Below, one piece after another: positions 1-6,651 of a stretch of DNA of 20,753 nt. The notes under the pieces were generated by a model. It was not told the DNA's origin. It saw nothing but the letters and a program-made list of their open reading frames with translations, and did not search any database. The stretch is from a bacterium (lineage in GTDB: Bacteria > Margulisbacteria > Marinamargulisbacteria > SXXA01), in contig JAGYJO010000004.1 in NCBI GenBank assembly GCA_018402095.1, forward strand, positions 1 through 20,753, given 5' to 3'. A program made the translations under genes and the position numbers. Numbering within the stretch: the stretch's first letter is position 1; each line of letters starts with the position of its first letter.

Positions 1-5
1 TTTTC

Positions 6-24
6 AAGGGGACTTCGTCCCCTT
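6..24. repeat. Short GC-rich hairpin at the window edge
   Basis: An 8-bp inverted repeat, AAGGGGAC / GTCCCCTT, with a 3-base loop. It resembles the G/C-run hairpins in the other intergenic gaps of this window. It may be the end of a longer repeat cut by the window edge. No gene is visible in bases 1-92. Confidence 0.5.
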
Positions 25-77
25 TGACCCCTATTTTGAGGTTACTTATCCATAACTGGGGTTGGATAATCTAAGAC

Positions 78-116
78 AAAAAAAAAAAAAATCCCCACTC
101 GGTGAACCGAATGGGG
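78..116 (-). terminator. Rho-independent terminator of the dnaN-recF-dciA-bS22-like run
   Basis: Read on the minus strand, a 10-bp stem (CCCCATTCGG with CCGAGTGGGG, one G-U pair) closes a TTCA loop at 93-116 and is followed directly by an A, then a run of about 14 T at 78-91. This is a textbook intrinsic terminator, 54 bases past the stop codon of the small basic protein gene. It marks the likely end of the leftward replication-gene transcript. Confidence 0.9.
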
Positions 117-169
117 AAATCAAATACTAAAGAGTACACACCCTTTTAAAGAAGTCGGAAAAACAAAAA

Positions 170-256
170 CTATTTCTTGGCTTTCATCTTTCTGCCATAT
201 TTTTTATATTTATGCTTACGCATTTTCTTACGTCTTTTTTTAATAAGACTTCCCAT
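170..256 (-). CDS. bS22-like (AURKAIP1/COX24-domain) tiny basic ribosomal protein
   Basis: A 28-residue protein beginning MGSLIKKRRKKMRKHKYKKY and ending in MKAKK, almost entirely Lys and Arg. The MGSxIKKRRKxMxKxKxxK pattern is that of the AURKAIP1/COX24 family, whose bacterial members are very small accessory proteins of the small ribosomal subunit. A strong GGAGG ribosome binding site (266-270 on the plus strand) lies 9 bases before the ATG. It is the last gene before the terminator at 78-116 and lies 140 bases after dciA. Its length is normal for the family, though it is easily missed by gene finders. Family assignment is from residue pattern only. Confidence 0.85.
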   Translation of the reverse strand: MGSLIKKRRKKMRKHKYKKYGRKMKAKK

Positions 257-314
257 GATGTCAATCCTCCAATAAATGAATATAAGCCTATTTTAAATTG
301 ATTTACCGCGAAAG

Positions 315-341
315 AGTATAGTAAAAGTGATTTAGAATCAA
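315..341 (-). promoter_or_regulatory. Possible promoter for the bS22-like gene
   Basis: On the minus strand a TTGATT box (336-341) and a TATACT box (315-320) are separated by 15 bases, shorter than the usual 17. They lie in the 140-base gap after dciA, so the small gene could have its own transcript as well as read-through. This is weak evidence. Confidence 0.3.
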
Positions 342-396
342 TACTCGAGCAGAAGCAGCAGTCATGCAACTCATGACATATTTACAGACAAAAGAC

Positions 397-888
397 CTAT
401 GATTTCCCCAAAGATCGACAAAAAACACAGATATCTTCATCCGTTAAAATATCAGAACAACTGCGACACAACATAAATCCTTTAGCCAACTTCTTCCTGT
501 TTTCTGCTGCAACCAAAGCTTCGAGATCTACAGGCTTATCTTCCACTGAGGGCTCATCTGTAACAGGGGGCTTTGTAATGACTTTCTTTAGAGAAATAAT
601 AACCTTGATGCGAGAAATAGTAGGGCTTTCTTTCGCCAGTTTTGAATACAAGAGGCTATTCACACGCCCCAATATCATTTTTTCATATCTTTTTATTTCA
701 GATACCCAAATAGGATTTGATGTTTCAAAAAGAAGCGTATCATCTCTGACATCCACAATATGAATATTTTTATGGAGCTGTCCAAGCAAACTATCCGAAT
801 TATCTCTCAAAGTACGTAACACACGGTGATGCTTTGCCAATTTACCCAGGAGTCTATCTTGGGAAACAATATCAAAAATCATATCCAT
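397..888 (-). CDS. dciA: DciA-like DUF721 protein with a C-terminal zinc ribbon
   Basis: A 163-residue protein with an N-terminal DUF721-type region (SQDRLLGKL, then the strands of IHIVDVRDDTLLFETSNPIWVSEI). DUF721/DciA proteins help load the replicative helicase in bacteria lacking DnaC/DnaI-type loaders. The C-terminus adds a CxxC...CxxC zinc ribbon (LCRSCSDILTDEDICVFCRS), which is less usual for the family. The chosen ATG overlaps the recF stop as TAATG, implying translational coupling; an in-frame ATG 39 bases upstream would add 13 residues inside recF. Position after dnaN-recF fits a replication or repair role. The DUF721 call rests on length, context and strand pattern, so it is moderate. 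Confidence 0.7.
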   Translation of the reverse strand: MDMIFDIVSQDRLLGKLAKHHRVLRTLRDNSDSLLGQLHKNIHIVDVRDDTLLFETSNPIWVSEIKRYEKMILGRVNSLLYSKLAKESPTISRIKVIISLKKVITKPPVTDEPSVEDKPVDLEALVAAENRKKLAKGFMLCRSCSDILTDEDICVFCRSLGKS

Positions 889-1982
889 TAGCGTTTGGTG
901 ATACTCCCATCTGTGATCTGATACCAAACTGTTTCTGGCGTCGTGAAGGAGGCATCATAAGTCAATGCCGTGAAAAAAAGCTGTGGAAAATCTTCCAAAA
1001 TATGCAAAATACCTTTTTGATTGGCACTATCCACTTCAGCAAAAACATCATCAAAAAGTAAAATAGGTAATCCCAATTCAGCTTTCATCAGGTCATAGGT
1101 AGCAAATCGAAACAAAATATTTGAAATTTTATTGATACCTCTGGAATAAAAACGGGCCATTGATTTACCAGAAAGAAGCAATGAAAAATCATCCCGATGG
1201 GGGCCATACAAGGAAAATCCAGCGGCCAATTCAGCAGAGCTATGACAATCATAGAGACTTTTCATCAAATTGCTATAGCCTAGATCCCCACTATCAGTGC
1301 CAGCTTTAGACATAGCCTCTGTACTCGATACATACGAAAAACCGACTTCGGAAAGATTTTTGACTGCGGGAAAAAAAGAACTATAAGCAGACATTTTGTC
1401 AGTGATAATCGCCAGTCCTTGTTGACGTAAGGCCACCACGTTGGCAGAAGCCACCGACAACTGGTCATGAAAAAGACGGGCCATTTTAGAATCTTGTATC
1501 TTCAAAGCTTTGTTTTTTTGCTTGAGCAAGGCATCAAAACGCGAATAAATGGCTATAGCATCTTTGAAATACCGTTTGCAAAAGCGATCCAATTCACGTC
1601 GACGTGCATCCGGACTTTCGGCCAATAAACGTACAATATCCGAAGAAAAATAAGAGATTTGAAGATTTTTCTTCAAAGATGCCATGTCCGTACAAGTCCC
1701 TGAAACTTGAACAGACCGACCTTTTTCTTTGTGAAACTCTGTATAAACACGTGTCCCACAACTATCCATTCCCAATGCAAATTTGGACCCGCCAAAGGGT
1801 AACAGGTCTGAAACAGGACACCCACGAAAAGATTTTCCATTCACCAAGGTATAAATGGCCTCCAAGAAGTTGGATTTCCCATTGCCATTATTACCCACAA
1901 GACCAATCCGTTTAACACCCTCAAAAGACCAAAGGCCCTGATCTATATTTCTAAAGGTAGAGATCCACAGCTTCTCTACCAT
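888..1982 (-). CDS. recF: DNA replication/repair protein RecF
   Basis: A 364-residue SMC-like ATPase that helps load RecA at gapped DNA. Walker A is GNNGNGKS at residues 30-37, the family motif YGPHRDDF starts at 259, and Walker B is ILLFDDVFAEVD at about 307-318, matching the usual LLLDDVFSELD. Length is typical. The ABC signature region, normally like SxGQxR, reads SRGINK at about 280-285, so the usual Gln and Arg are replaced. The gene lies 36 bases after dnaN with a G-rich ribosome binding site and ends in a TAATG overlap with the next gene. The dnaN-recF order is the common bacterial one. Identity is firm; whether the altered signature affects ATPase activity is unknown. Confidence 0.93.
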   Translation of the reverse strand: MVEKLWISTFRNIDQGLWSFEGVKRIGLVGNNGNGKSNFLEAIYTLVNGKSFRGCPVSDLLPFGGSKFALGMDSCGTRVYTEFHKEKGRSVQVSGTCTDMASLKKNLQISYFSSDIVRLLAESPDARRRELDRFCKRYFKDAIAIYSRFDALLKQKNKALKIQDSKMARLFHDQLSVASANVVALRQQGLAIITDKMSAYSSFFPAVKNLSEVGFSYVSSTEAMSKAGTDSGDLGYSNLMKSLYDCHSSAELAAGFSLYGPHRDDFSLLLSGKSMARFYSRGINKISNILFRFATYDLMKAELGLPILLFDDVFAEVDSANQKGILHILEDFPQLFFTALTYDASFTTPETVWYQITDGSITKR

Positions 1983-2018
1983 CGAACAAGGCCCCTCTCA
2001 TAGGTCGTTATTTTGGCG

Positions 2019-3164
2019 CTAGAACGTATCTTCTTGATAATCATTGGTTCTGATAGGCATAGCGAGATAAACATAATCCAGCTGCCCTGAAGCCCTGATG
2101 ATACATGGACTTAATCCTTCATTAAATTCCAATTCAATATCTTCTGAATCAATGGCACGAACACCCTCGAGTATCAATTTGACGTTAAACGAAATTTTCA
2201 CAGTTCCTTCGCCTTTTGTCCGAACAACTTGCAACTCTTCTCTAAATTCACCCAGAGACGCATTTGCACGTAATAACAAGGTATTGTCTTCAAACGTCAA
2301 ACGAACAACAAAGTTCGAAACAGATGCAATAATCATCGCCCGATCACATGCATCGATAAATTCTTTTCGAGACACCTTGACCTGATAAGACGATAGTTTG
2401 GGTATGACTTGCTTGTAATCGGGGAAGTGCCCTTTGATCACCCGAGAAACCAAACGAAAATGATCTGAAAAGAAAGCAACTTGTTGGGCTGATATCACCA
2501 TATTCAAAGGCGAATCATGATCCAAAAGGGACAAAATTTTGGTCAACTCATTCATGGCTTTAAACGGAACAATAACCGCAATATTCTCAAATTGCGTTTG
2601 GGTAGACAGTTGTTTGAGGGCCAATCGAAAGCCATCCGTCGCAACAAACGATAACAGTTGTTGGTCCGACTTGATGAACACACCATTTAAAAAGGGTTTT
2701 GTCTCATCCGAAGACACTGAAAAAAGAGTGGCACGTGTCAACGCACGCATCTCTTCCACAGAAAGTTGGACATGTTCGCCTTGTTCTATCTCTGGAAAAA
2801 CTGGGAAATCATCGGAAGACATCCCCATGATGTCATAATTGACACCTTTACCGACTATTTTGAATCGGTTGTTTTCATCGACTGTGATTTGAATAATTTG
2901 AGGTGAAATCTTGGATAAAATACCAGAAATCGTTTTACCTTTGATCAATACAGATGTTGGGAAAACAGTTTCTGTGTCATCTACACTCACTTCGATAGCA
3001 TGTTCTATACCTATTTCAAGATCATTTGCACGCAAGATAAGTTTGGTATCTGATAGTTCAAAACAAATGTTTTCCAAAACAGAAATCGTTGTTCTTTGCG
3101 CAATGGCTTTTTCTACAATGTTTATACTTTTAAACAACAGTGAACTGTCGCAACTAAATTTCAT
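2019..3164 (-). CDS. dnaN: DNA polymerase III beta subunit (sliding clamp)
   Basis: A 381-residue protein of normal beta-clamp length. It starts MKFSCDSSLLFKSINIVEKA and ends with LDYVYLAMPIR followed by a short tail, the hallmark C-terminal strand of DnaN. Internal family features include LKQLSTQ-type clamp strands and the KGHFPDYKQVIPK segment. The clamp dimer encircles DNA and tethers polymerase III and many repair proteins. A GGAGA ribosome binding site precedes the ATG. It is the first gene leftward from the candidate origin, followed by recF. dnaA, often immediately upstream of dnaN, is missing here; tyrS lies on the other side of the gap. Confidence 0.96.
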   Translation of the reverse strand: MKFSCDSSLLFKSINIVEKAIAQRTTISVLENICFELSDTKLILRANDLEIGIEHAIEVSVDDTETVFPTSVLIKGKTISGILSKISPQIIQITVDENNRFKIVGKGVNYDIMGMSSDDFPVFPEIEQGEHVQLSVEEMRALTRATLFSVSSDETKPFLNGVFIKSDQQLLSFVATDGFRLALKQLSTQTQFENIAVIVPFKAMNELTKILSLLDHDSPLNMVISAQQVAFFSDHFRLVSRVIKGHFPDYKQVIPKLSSYQVKVSRKEFIDACDRAMIIASVSNFVVRLTFEDNTLLLRANASLGEFREELQVVRTKGEGTVKISFNVKLILEGVRAIDSEDIELEFNEGLSPCIIRASGQLDYVYLAMPIRTNDYQEDTF

Positions 3165-3292
3165 AGAATCTCCTGTATGACGATTCGCGTCTTTATGATT
3201 GTCATGATGTATAGCCTATTCTCTCCGAGAGGGTTTTACAGAGCAAGGTGTTTTTTTATTAAGGTACTGTAATGAATCTCAATTTAAGAAAG

Positions 3293-3538
3293 TTATACAC
3301 ATCTTTCTAATAAGTACTAAATAATTATAAATATATATAAATGAATAGTACTGTAGTAGAGCGTGTGGATAAGTGGATAAGTTGTTTTTTTTTGTTGCTA
3401 TATCAATTAAAAATTGATTTTTTAATTCATAAATATGTTGTGGATAACTTTGGGTAACTTTGCATTGGTTTTGAGGTGTTTGGACAGAGTCCCCAGAGTT
3501 ATCCACAACGGTACACATGTCATGCACGGTTTTACACA
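3293..3538. other. oriC: Candidate chromosomal replication origin (oriC) with DnaA boxes
   Basis: Three perfect DnaA boxes (TTATCCACA or its complement) lie at 3364-3372, 3439-3447 and 3499-3507. Single-mismatch variants are TTATACACA at 3293-3301 and AGTGGATAA at 3372-3380. Weaker two-mismatch sites occur at 3449-3457 and 3530-3538. AT-rich blocks at 3302-3345 and 3384-3436 alternate with the boxes. This cluster, directly upstream of dnaN, is what an origin region looks like. Sampled lines also show plus-strand C excess on the left and G excess over most of the right. The strand skew needs a proper computation. Confidence 0.82.
3302..3380 (+). promoter_or_regulatory. Putative unwinding element: AT-rich DUE, DnaA-trio track, paired DnaA boxes
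   Basis: Read 5' to 3' on the plus strand: an AT-rich run (3302-3345), then TAG, TAC, a two-base interruption and TAG, TAG at 3346-3359, then AGCG (3360-3363), then two near-tandem boxes TGTGGATAA and GTGGATAA (3364-3380). In Bacillus-type origins the basal unwinding system has repeated 3'-GAT-5' trinucleotides (5'-TAG-3' in this reading) next to a short GC-rich spacer and a DnaA box pair. The order and polarity here match that pattern. The interruption and small number of triplets limit confidence. Confidence 0.6.
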
Positions 3539-3595
3539 GGTTAGTAGTAAGATGCGTTGTAAAAGGTGAATGCTTGTTTACAACGTCAATGAAGT

Positions 3596-3763
3596 CCCAC
3601 CCCAACCCCTCCCAGGAGGGGCTTTATTTTTTTTACGAGGGTTCGTCCACCTTCGCTATGCTACGGCGGACTCCCTCGAGATCCAGGGCGTCTGAGGGAA
3701 AGCACCTAAAGGGTGCTTTCCCTCAGTATTTTCATTGCCCCTCCTGGGAGGGGTTGGGGTGGG
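3596..3763. repeat. 168-base inverted-repeat element with two nested hairpins
   Basis: Perfect 27-base arms (3596-3622 and 3737-3763, starting CCCACCCCAACCCC) enclose two smaller foldbacks. The first pairs CGAGGG and CCCTCG at 3636-3678, with a second partly matched step inside. The second is a perfect 15-bp stem with a 5-base loop at 3692-3726. The whole could form a three-way junction in single-stranded DNA or RNA. No transposase gene is present, so a MITE- or REP-like structured repeat is most likely. It lies between the candidate origin and the end of tyrS. Confidence 0.8.
3606..3634 (+). terminator. Possible plus-strand terminator inside the inverted-repeat element
   Basis: CCCCTCC-CA-GGAGGGG (allowing a 4-base loop, CCCCTC / GAGGGG) is followed by CTTTA and a run of eight T on the plus strand. 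This resembles an intrinsic terminator facing away from the origin and toward tyrS. No rightward gene precedes it in the window, so it may simply be part of the repeat. Confidence 0.4.
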
Positions 3764-3783
3764 CTATTAACTTTCGATAACCA

Positions 3784-4971
3784 CTAACCAACGACGATTT
3801 TATAAAAGCGTCGTTTCCCTATGCGTAAAACTGCTGCATTCTCAGGTTGCCATTGGAACTGAATATCTGTCACCGGAACGTCATTAATAGACACGGCGCC
3901 TTGTTGGACCAATCGTTGGTACTCTTTGCGAGAAGGGAGCAGGTTCTGCCCCATGACGAGGTCAGATAAGCGTATCTCATCTTTGCCTACAGATAGCTCT
4001 GGAATATCATCCGGCATATCTTTTTTGGAAAATATTTGATTGAAGCGTGCTTGGGCAGCGCTGGCTTTTTCGCTGTCATGCAGCATCGTGACGAGGGTGT
4101 GTGCCAATTTCTCTTTGGCATGTTTGGGGTTGAGTGTGCCATTGGCCATACTATCGGCCAGTTCTGAAATAGCGATATCTGAAACATCTGTGAGCAGTGA
4201 AAAATAGCGAATAATGAGTTCATCTGGAATAGACATCACTTTGCCAAACATGTCGTCGGCTGTTTCCAAAAGGGGGATATGATTTCCCAATGATTTGCTC
4301 ATTTTAATTTTGCCATCAAGGCCTTCGAGAATAGGTACGGTCACCACAGATTGTTCTTTTTGATCATATTCGCGTTGTAGATGACGTCCCATGAGGAGAT
4401 TAAAAAGTTGGTCTGTACCACCGATTTCAACATCACTTTTGAGGACAACCGAATCATATCCTTGTAGAAGAGGATACAAAAATTCGTGAATGGAGATGGC
4501 TTTGTTTTCTGCAAAACGTTTTTTGAAGTCATCCCGTTCTAGCATTCTGGCGACGGTGTGTCGTGCGGAGAGTTCTATCATTTCTTTGCCGGACATGGCA
4601 CCTAGCCAAGAGGCATTGAAGACCACAGTTGTTTTGTCTGGATCTAGAATTTTGAAAACCTGGGTTTGGTAGGTAATGGCATTCTTAGTGACTTGCTCTT
4701 GCGTCAAAATAGGTCTGGTTTCAGATTTTCCTGTAGGGTCCCCTATCATCGCCGTGAAGTCGCCAATGAGGAAGGTTACATGGTGGCCCATGTCCTGTAG
4801 ATTACGTAGTTTTCTGAGGACAACCATGTGTCCCAAATGCATGTCGGGTGCAGAAGGATCTGCGCCAAATTTAATGTTGAGTGGTTTTTTTGAAATGGTT
4901 TCTGGAAATGTAGATGGAATGACGTCGACGAGTCCGCGTAAAAAGAGCTGAAGAGAAGGATTTGTGTTCAT
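3784..4971 (-). CDS. tyrS: Tyrosyl-tRNA synthetase
   Basis: A 395-residue class I aminoacyl-tRNA synthetase that charges tRNA-Tyr. The N-terminal catalytic core has the tyrosine-pocket segment KFGADPSAPDMHLGH with the HIGH-type motif HLGH at residues 45-48, and KMSKS at 223-227. GGTDQLFNLLMGR is also typical of TyrRS. The C-terminal part (about 325-390) is an S4-like RNA-binding domain. The KFGADPSAPDMHLGH form marks the TyrZ-like branch rather than the E. coli TyrS type. It lies 51 bases after the LuxR-type gene with a weak AGAG ribosome binding site, and its stop codon is 20 bases from the inverted-repeat element. Confidence 0.96.
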   Translation of the reverse strand: MNTNPSLQLFLRGLVDVIPSTFPETISKKPLNIKFGADPSAPDMHLGHMVVLRKLRNLQDMGHHVTFLIGDFTAMIGDPTGKSETRPILTQEQVTKNAITYQTQVFKILDPDKTTVVFNASWLGAMSGKEMIELSARHTVARMLERDDFKKRFAENKAISIHEFLYPLLQGYDSVVLKSDVEIGGTDQLFNLLMGRHLQREYDQKEQSVVTVPILEGLDGKIKMSKSLGNHIPLLETADDMFGKVMSIPDELIIRYFSLLTDVSDIAISELADSMANGTLNPKHAKEKLAHTLVTMLHDSEKASAAQARFNQIFSKKDMPDDIPELSVGKDEIRLSDLVMGQNLLPSRKEYQRLVQQGAVSINDVPVTDIQFQWQPENAAVLRIGKRRFYKIVVG

Positions 4972-5022
4972 CTCTATATGGTAAAAGGCTATCTGTAATA
5001 GCTCAAGGTTTATTGATCCCCA

Positions 5023-5895
5023 CTATCCCTCAACAGCCCTATCCCCTACCCAACCCAATAGCTCAAAGCGGCTCTTGATGCCTAGCTTTTGGAAAATATT
5101 GTAGATATGCCGTTTCGTTGTTGACGCAGAGATCACCAAGGCTGATGAGATCCCGGCATTTGAGGTACCTTGTACCAAGAGCCCGATGATTTCCAGTTCC
5201 CGATCTGTGATCCGAAACTCTCGAAACAAGGATTCGTTGGCCTCTACGAAAGTGGCCATATTCAAGGTTTTCAAAGTCTCTGCTGCGCGAATAAACTGCA
5301 AAGACTTTTGCAGTTCTTTGCTCACCATCACCGTAAAATCCATATCTTCGTTAGAGAGTGGTTCTTCTGGAGACAATCCGATGACAGCCTGCACCGCATC
5401 CCCAAACACAATTGGGAGCAACACAGCAACACCCGCCTGTCTCCAGGAAAGACAGCCCACCTCGCTAAGCAACGTCATAGCGTTGTTATCTTTGATAAAG
5501 AGTAGGTTTGGTAACTCCTTTGAGAGGGATTTTTCTGCCGTCTGGGATAACCAAATCATGGGATGGAAATTGAGCTCATACTGAAAAATATTCACGCAGA
5601 TCTTCTCCCACTCCGCGAGATCCCCACATGATGTCGTCATATCGTGGATGGCGGTGATCCGACGTTTGAGTAGGGTTTGTTGGGAGTGGAGTGTGGTGTA
5701 GGCGGTTTGGAGCGCTGATTTCGAATCCTGCACAGACTTATTAAATAATCGTAATTGCTTCAAAACAAAATTCATAGACAATAAAGCAATAAGGAAATTA
5801 ACAAGAGCAACAGAATTTCTAATAATATTGACTTGAAACTGTGGAAAAAGAGCCTGATTTTCAAAAATAGAAAAGAAAGAGCCTAGAAAATACAT
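5023..5895 (-). CDS. LuxR/NarL-type regulator with a single N-terminal membrane segment
   Basis: A 290-residue protein. Residues about 27-46 form one hydrophobic segment (SVALVNFLIALLSMNFVL), followed by a probable coiled coil (about 47-80), a GAF-like middle region (about 90-185) and a C-terminal LuxR/FixJ helix-turn-helix (ITDRELEIIGLLVQG...STTKRHIYNIFQKLGIKSR, about 230-283). It is probably a membrane-linked transcription factor; the signal and targets are not visible. The ATG lies 19 bases after the YfiH-type gene, lacks a good ribosome binding site, and the same frame is closed by a TGA about 30 bases upstream. The protein may be the truncated remainder of a larger multi-TM sensor. It is an odd member of a housekeeping gene run. 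Confidence 0.75.
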   Translation of the reverse strand: MYFLGSFFSIFENQALFPQFQVNIIRNSVALVNFLIALLSMNFVLKQLRLFNKSVQDSKSALQTAYTTLHSQQTLLKRRITAIHDMTTSCGDLAEWEKICVNIFQYELNFHPMIWLSQTAEKSLSKELPNLLFIKDNNAMTLLSEVGCLSWRQAGVAVLLPIVFGDAVQAVIGLSPEEPLSNEDMDFTVMVSKELQKSLQFIRAAETLKTLNMATFVEANESLFREFRITDRELEIIGLLVQGTSNAGISSALVISASTTKRHIYNIFQKLGIKSRFELLGWVGDRAVEG

Positions 5896-5914
5896 GCCGT
5901 CAGCGATACTACTC

Positions 5915-6649
5915 TCAACTCGGTCTCATAATGCCAGTATAAAGCCTCTCCACACTGTCCCCTCCCCTATAGGAAAAAAAGAGATCCCGATGACAATGTG
6001 TACAAAAAGGAGAATAGGTTTCTCTAAGGTCATGTCCCTTTAGCGCTTCTCTGACTTGTGCTGTTGCATGTTGTTTCAGATCCATATGCAGATTGATCTC
6101 ACTGTTGATTTGATAACAATTGACACAAATAGAGGGCCCGTAGTGAATCCAAAAAGGCAGGGGTTTTTCTGTTTTGTTTTTTCTGAGTTGCAGATTCATT
6201 TTTTCGGGGGTTTCGATGGCCTGACAGACGTCACGAAAGGTGTTGGCGATCAATCCTGTATTGAGCCCTTTTCGACCAGCATGAATGACACCAATAATGC
6301 CTGAGGGGTGATAAAAAGACAGCGGCAAACAATCTGCTGTTTTGACGATCACGAGGGTGTCTGTTTCTGCTGTCCATAGGGCGTCTGTGTCCGGGATACA
6401 AATACCGCCTTCTTGAACACGTATTTTTTTGGGTGGATTGGGGTTCAATAAATCGGACAATAGGTCTGGCCCACCAAAAGGACGGTAACAGGCGACGTTG
6501 GCGGAATGTGTTTGGTCCATGCGTACGACACGCTCGGGAAACATACCGGCCATGATTTGACCTTGTTCGCATGATCCCAATCGTGTGGTGACAAATGTTT
6601 TGGTTTCCGTTTCGGGAAACAGCTGACAAAAGGCAATGGGTTTAGCCAT
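5915..6649 (-). CDS. pgeF: YfiH/PgeF-type purine nucleoside phosphorylase / laccase-domain protein
   Basis: A 244-residue protein of the YfiH family (Cu-oxidase_4, DUF152). Hallmarks are KTADCLPLSFY, HAGRKGLNTG (usually HAGWRG), GPSICVNCYQI and CTHCHRDLFFSYRGG, which carry the metal-binding His and Cys residues. Family members have been described as purine nucleoside phosphorylase/adenosine deaminase-like enzymes and as editing factors that keep Ser out of peptidoglycan; which role applies here is not shown. The ATG at 6649 is chosen because GGAGGG lies just upstream, only two bases separate it from the dprA stop, and homologues begin near MAKPIAF. A longer reading from 6706 would lie inside dprA. 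Confidence 0.88.
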   Translation of the reverse strand: MAKPIAFCQLFPETETKTFVTTRLGSCEQGQIMAGMFPERVVRMDQTHSANVACYRPFGGPDLLSDLLNPNPPKKIRVQEGGICIPDTDALWTAETDTLVIVKTADCLPLSFYHPSGIIGVIHAGRKGLNTGLIANTFRDVCQAIETPEKMNLQLRKNKTEKPLPFWIHYGPSICVNCYQINSEINLHMDLKQHATAQVREALKGHDLRETYSPFCTHCHRDLFFSYRGGDSVERLYTGIMRPS

Positions 6650-6651
6650 AG

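Larger units (their letters stand above)
3165..3783. other. 619-base gene-free region upstream of dnaN
   Basis: No supported gene. From left to right it holds the dnaN leader, an AT-rich stretch with a DnaA-trio-like track and DnaA boxes (candidate oriC, 3293-3538), and a large inverted-repeat element (3596-3763) that ends 20 bases from the tyrS stop codon. Stop-rich reading frames and simple AT composition argue against a hidden gene. Confidence 0.85.

Noticed and set aside
46..54. TTATCCATA resembling a DnaA box near the window start
   Set aside because: One isolated copy with a mismatch, no AT-rich stretch or companion boxes; expected by chance.
3279..3605. A minus-strand open frame of 108 codons across the candidate origin
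   Set aside because: Covers the AT-rich DNA and DnaA boxes, has no protein-family features and ends in low-complexity Ile/Tyr runs.
3636..3726. A tRNA-like fold suggested by nested hairpins
   Set aside because: Stem lengths do not fit a cloverleaf and no T-loop (GTTCRA) or acceptor pairing is present; it is part of the inverted-repeat element.
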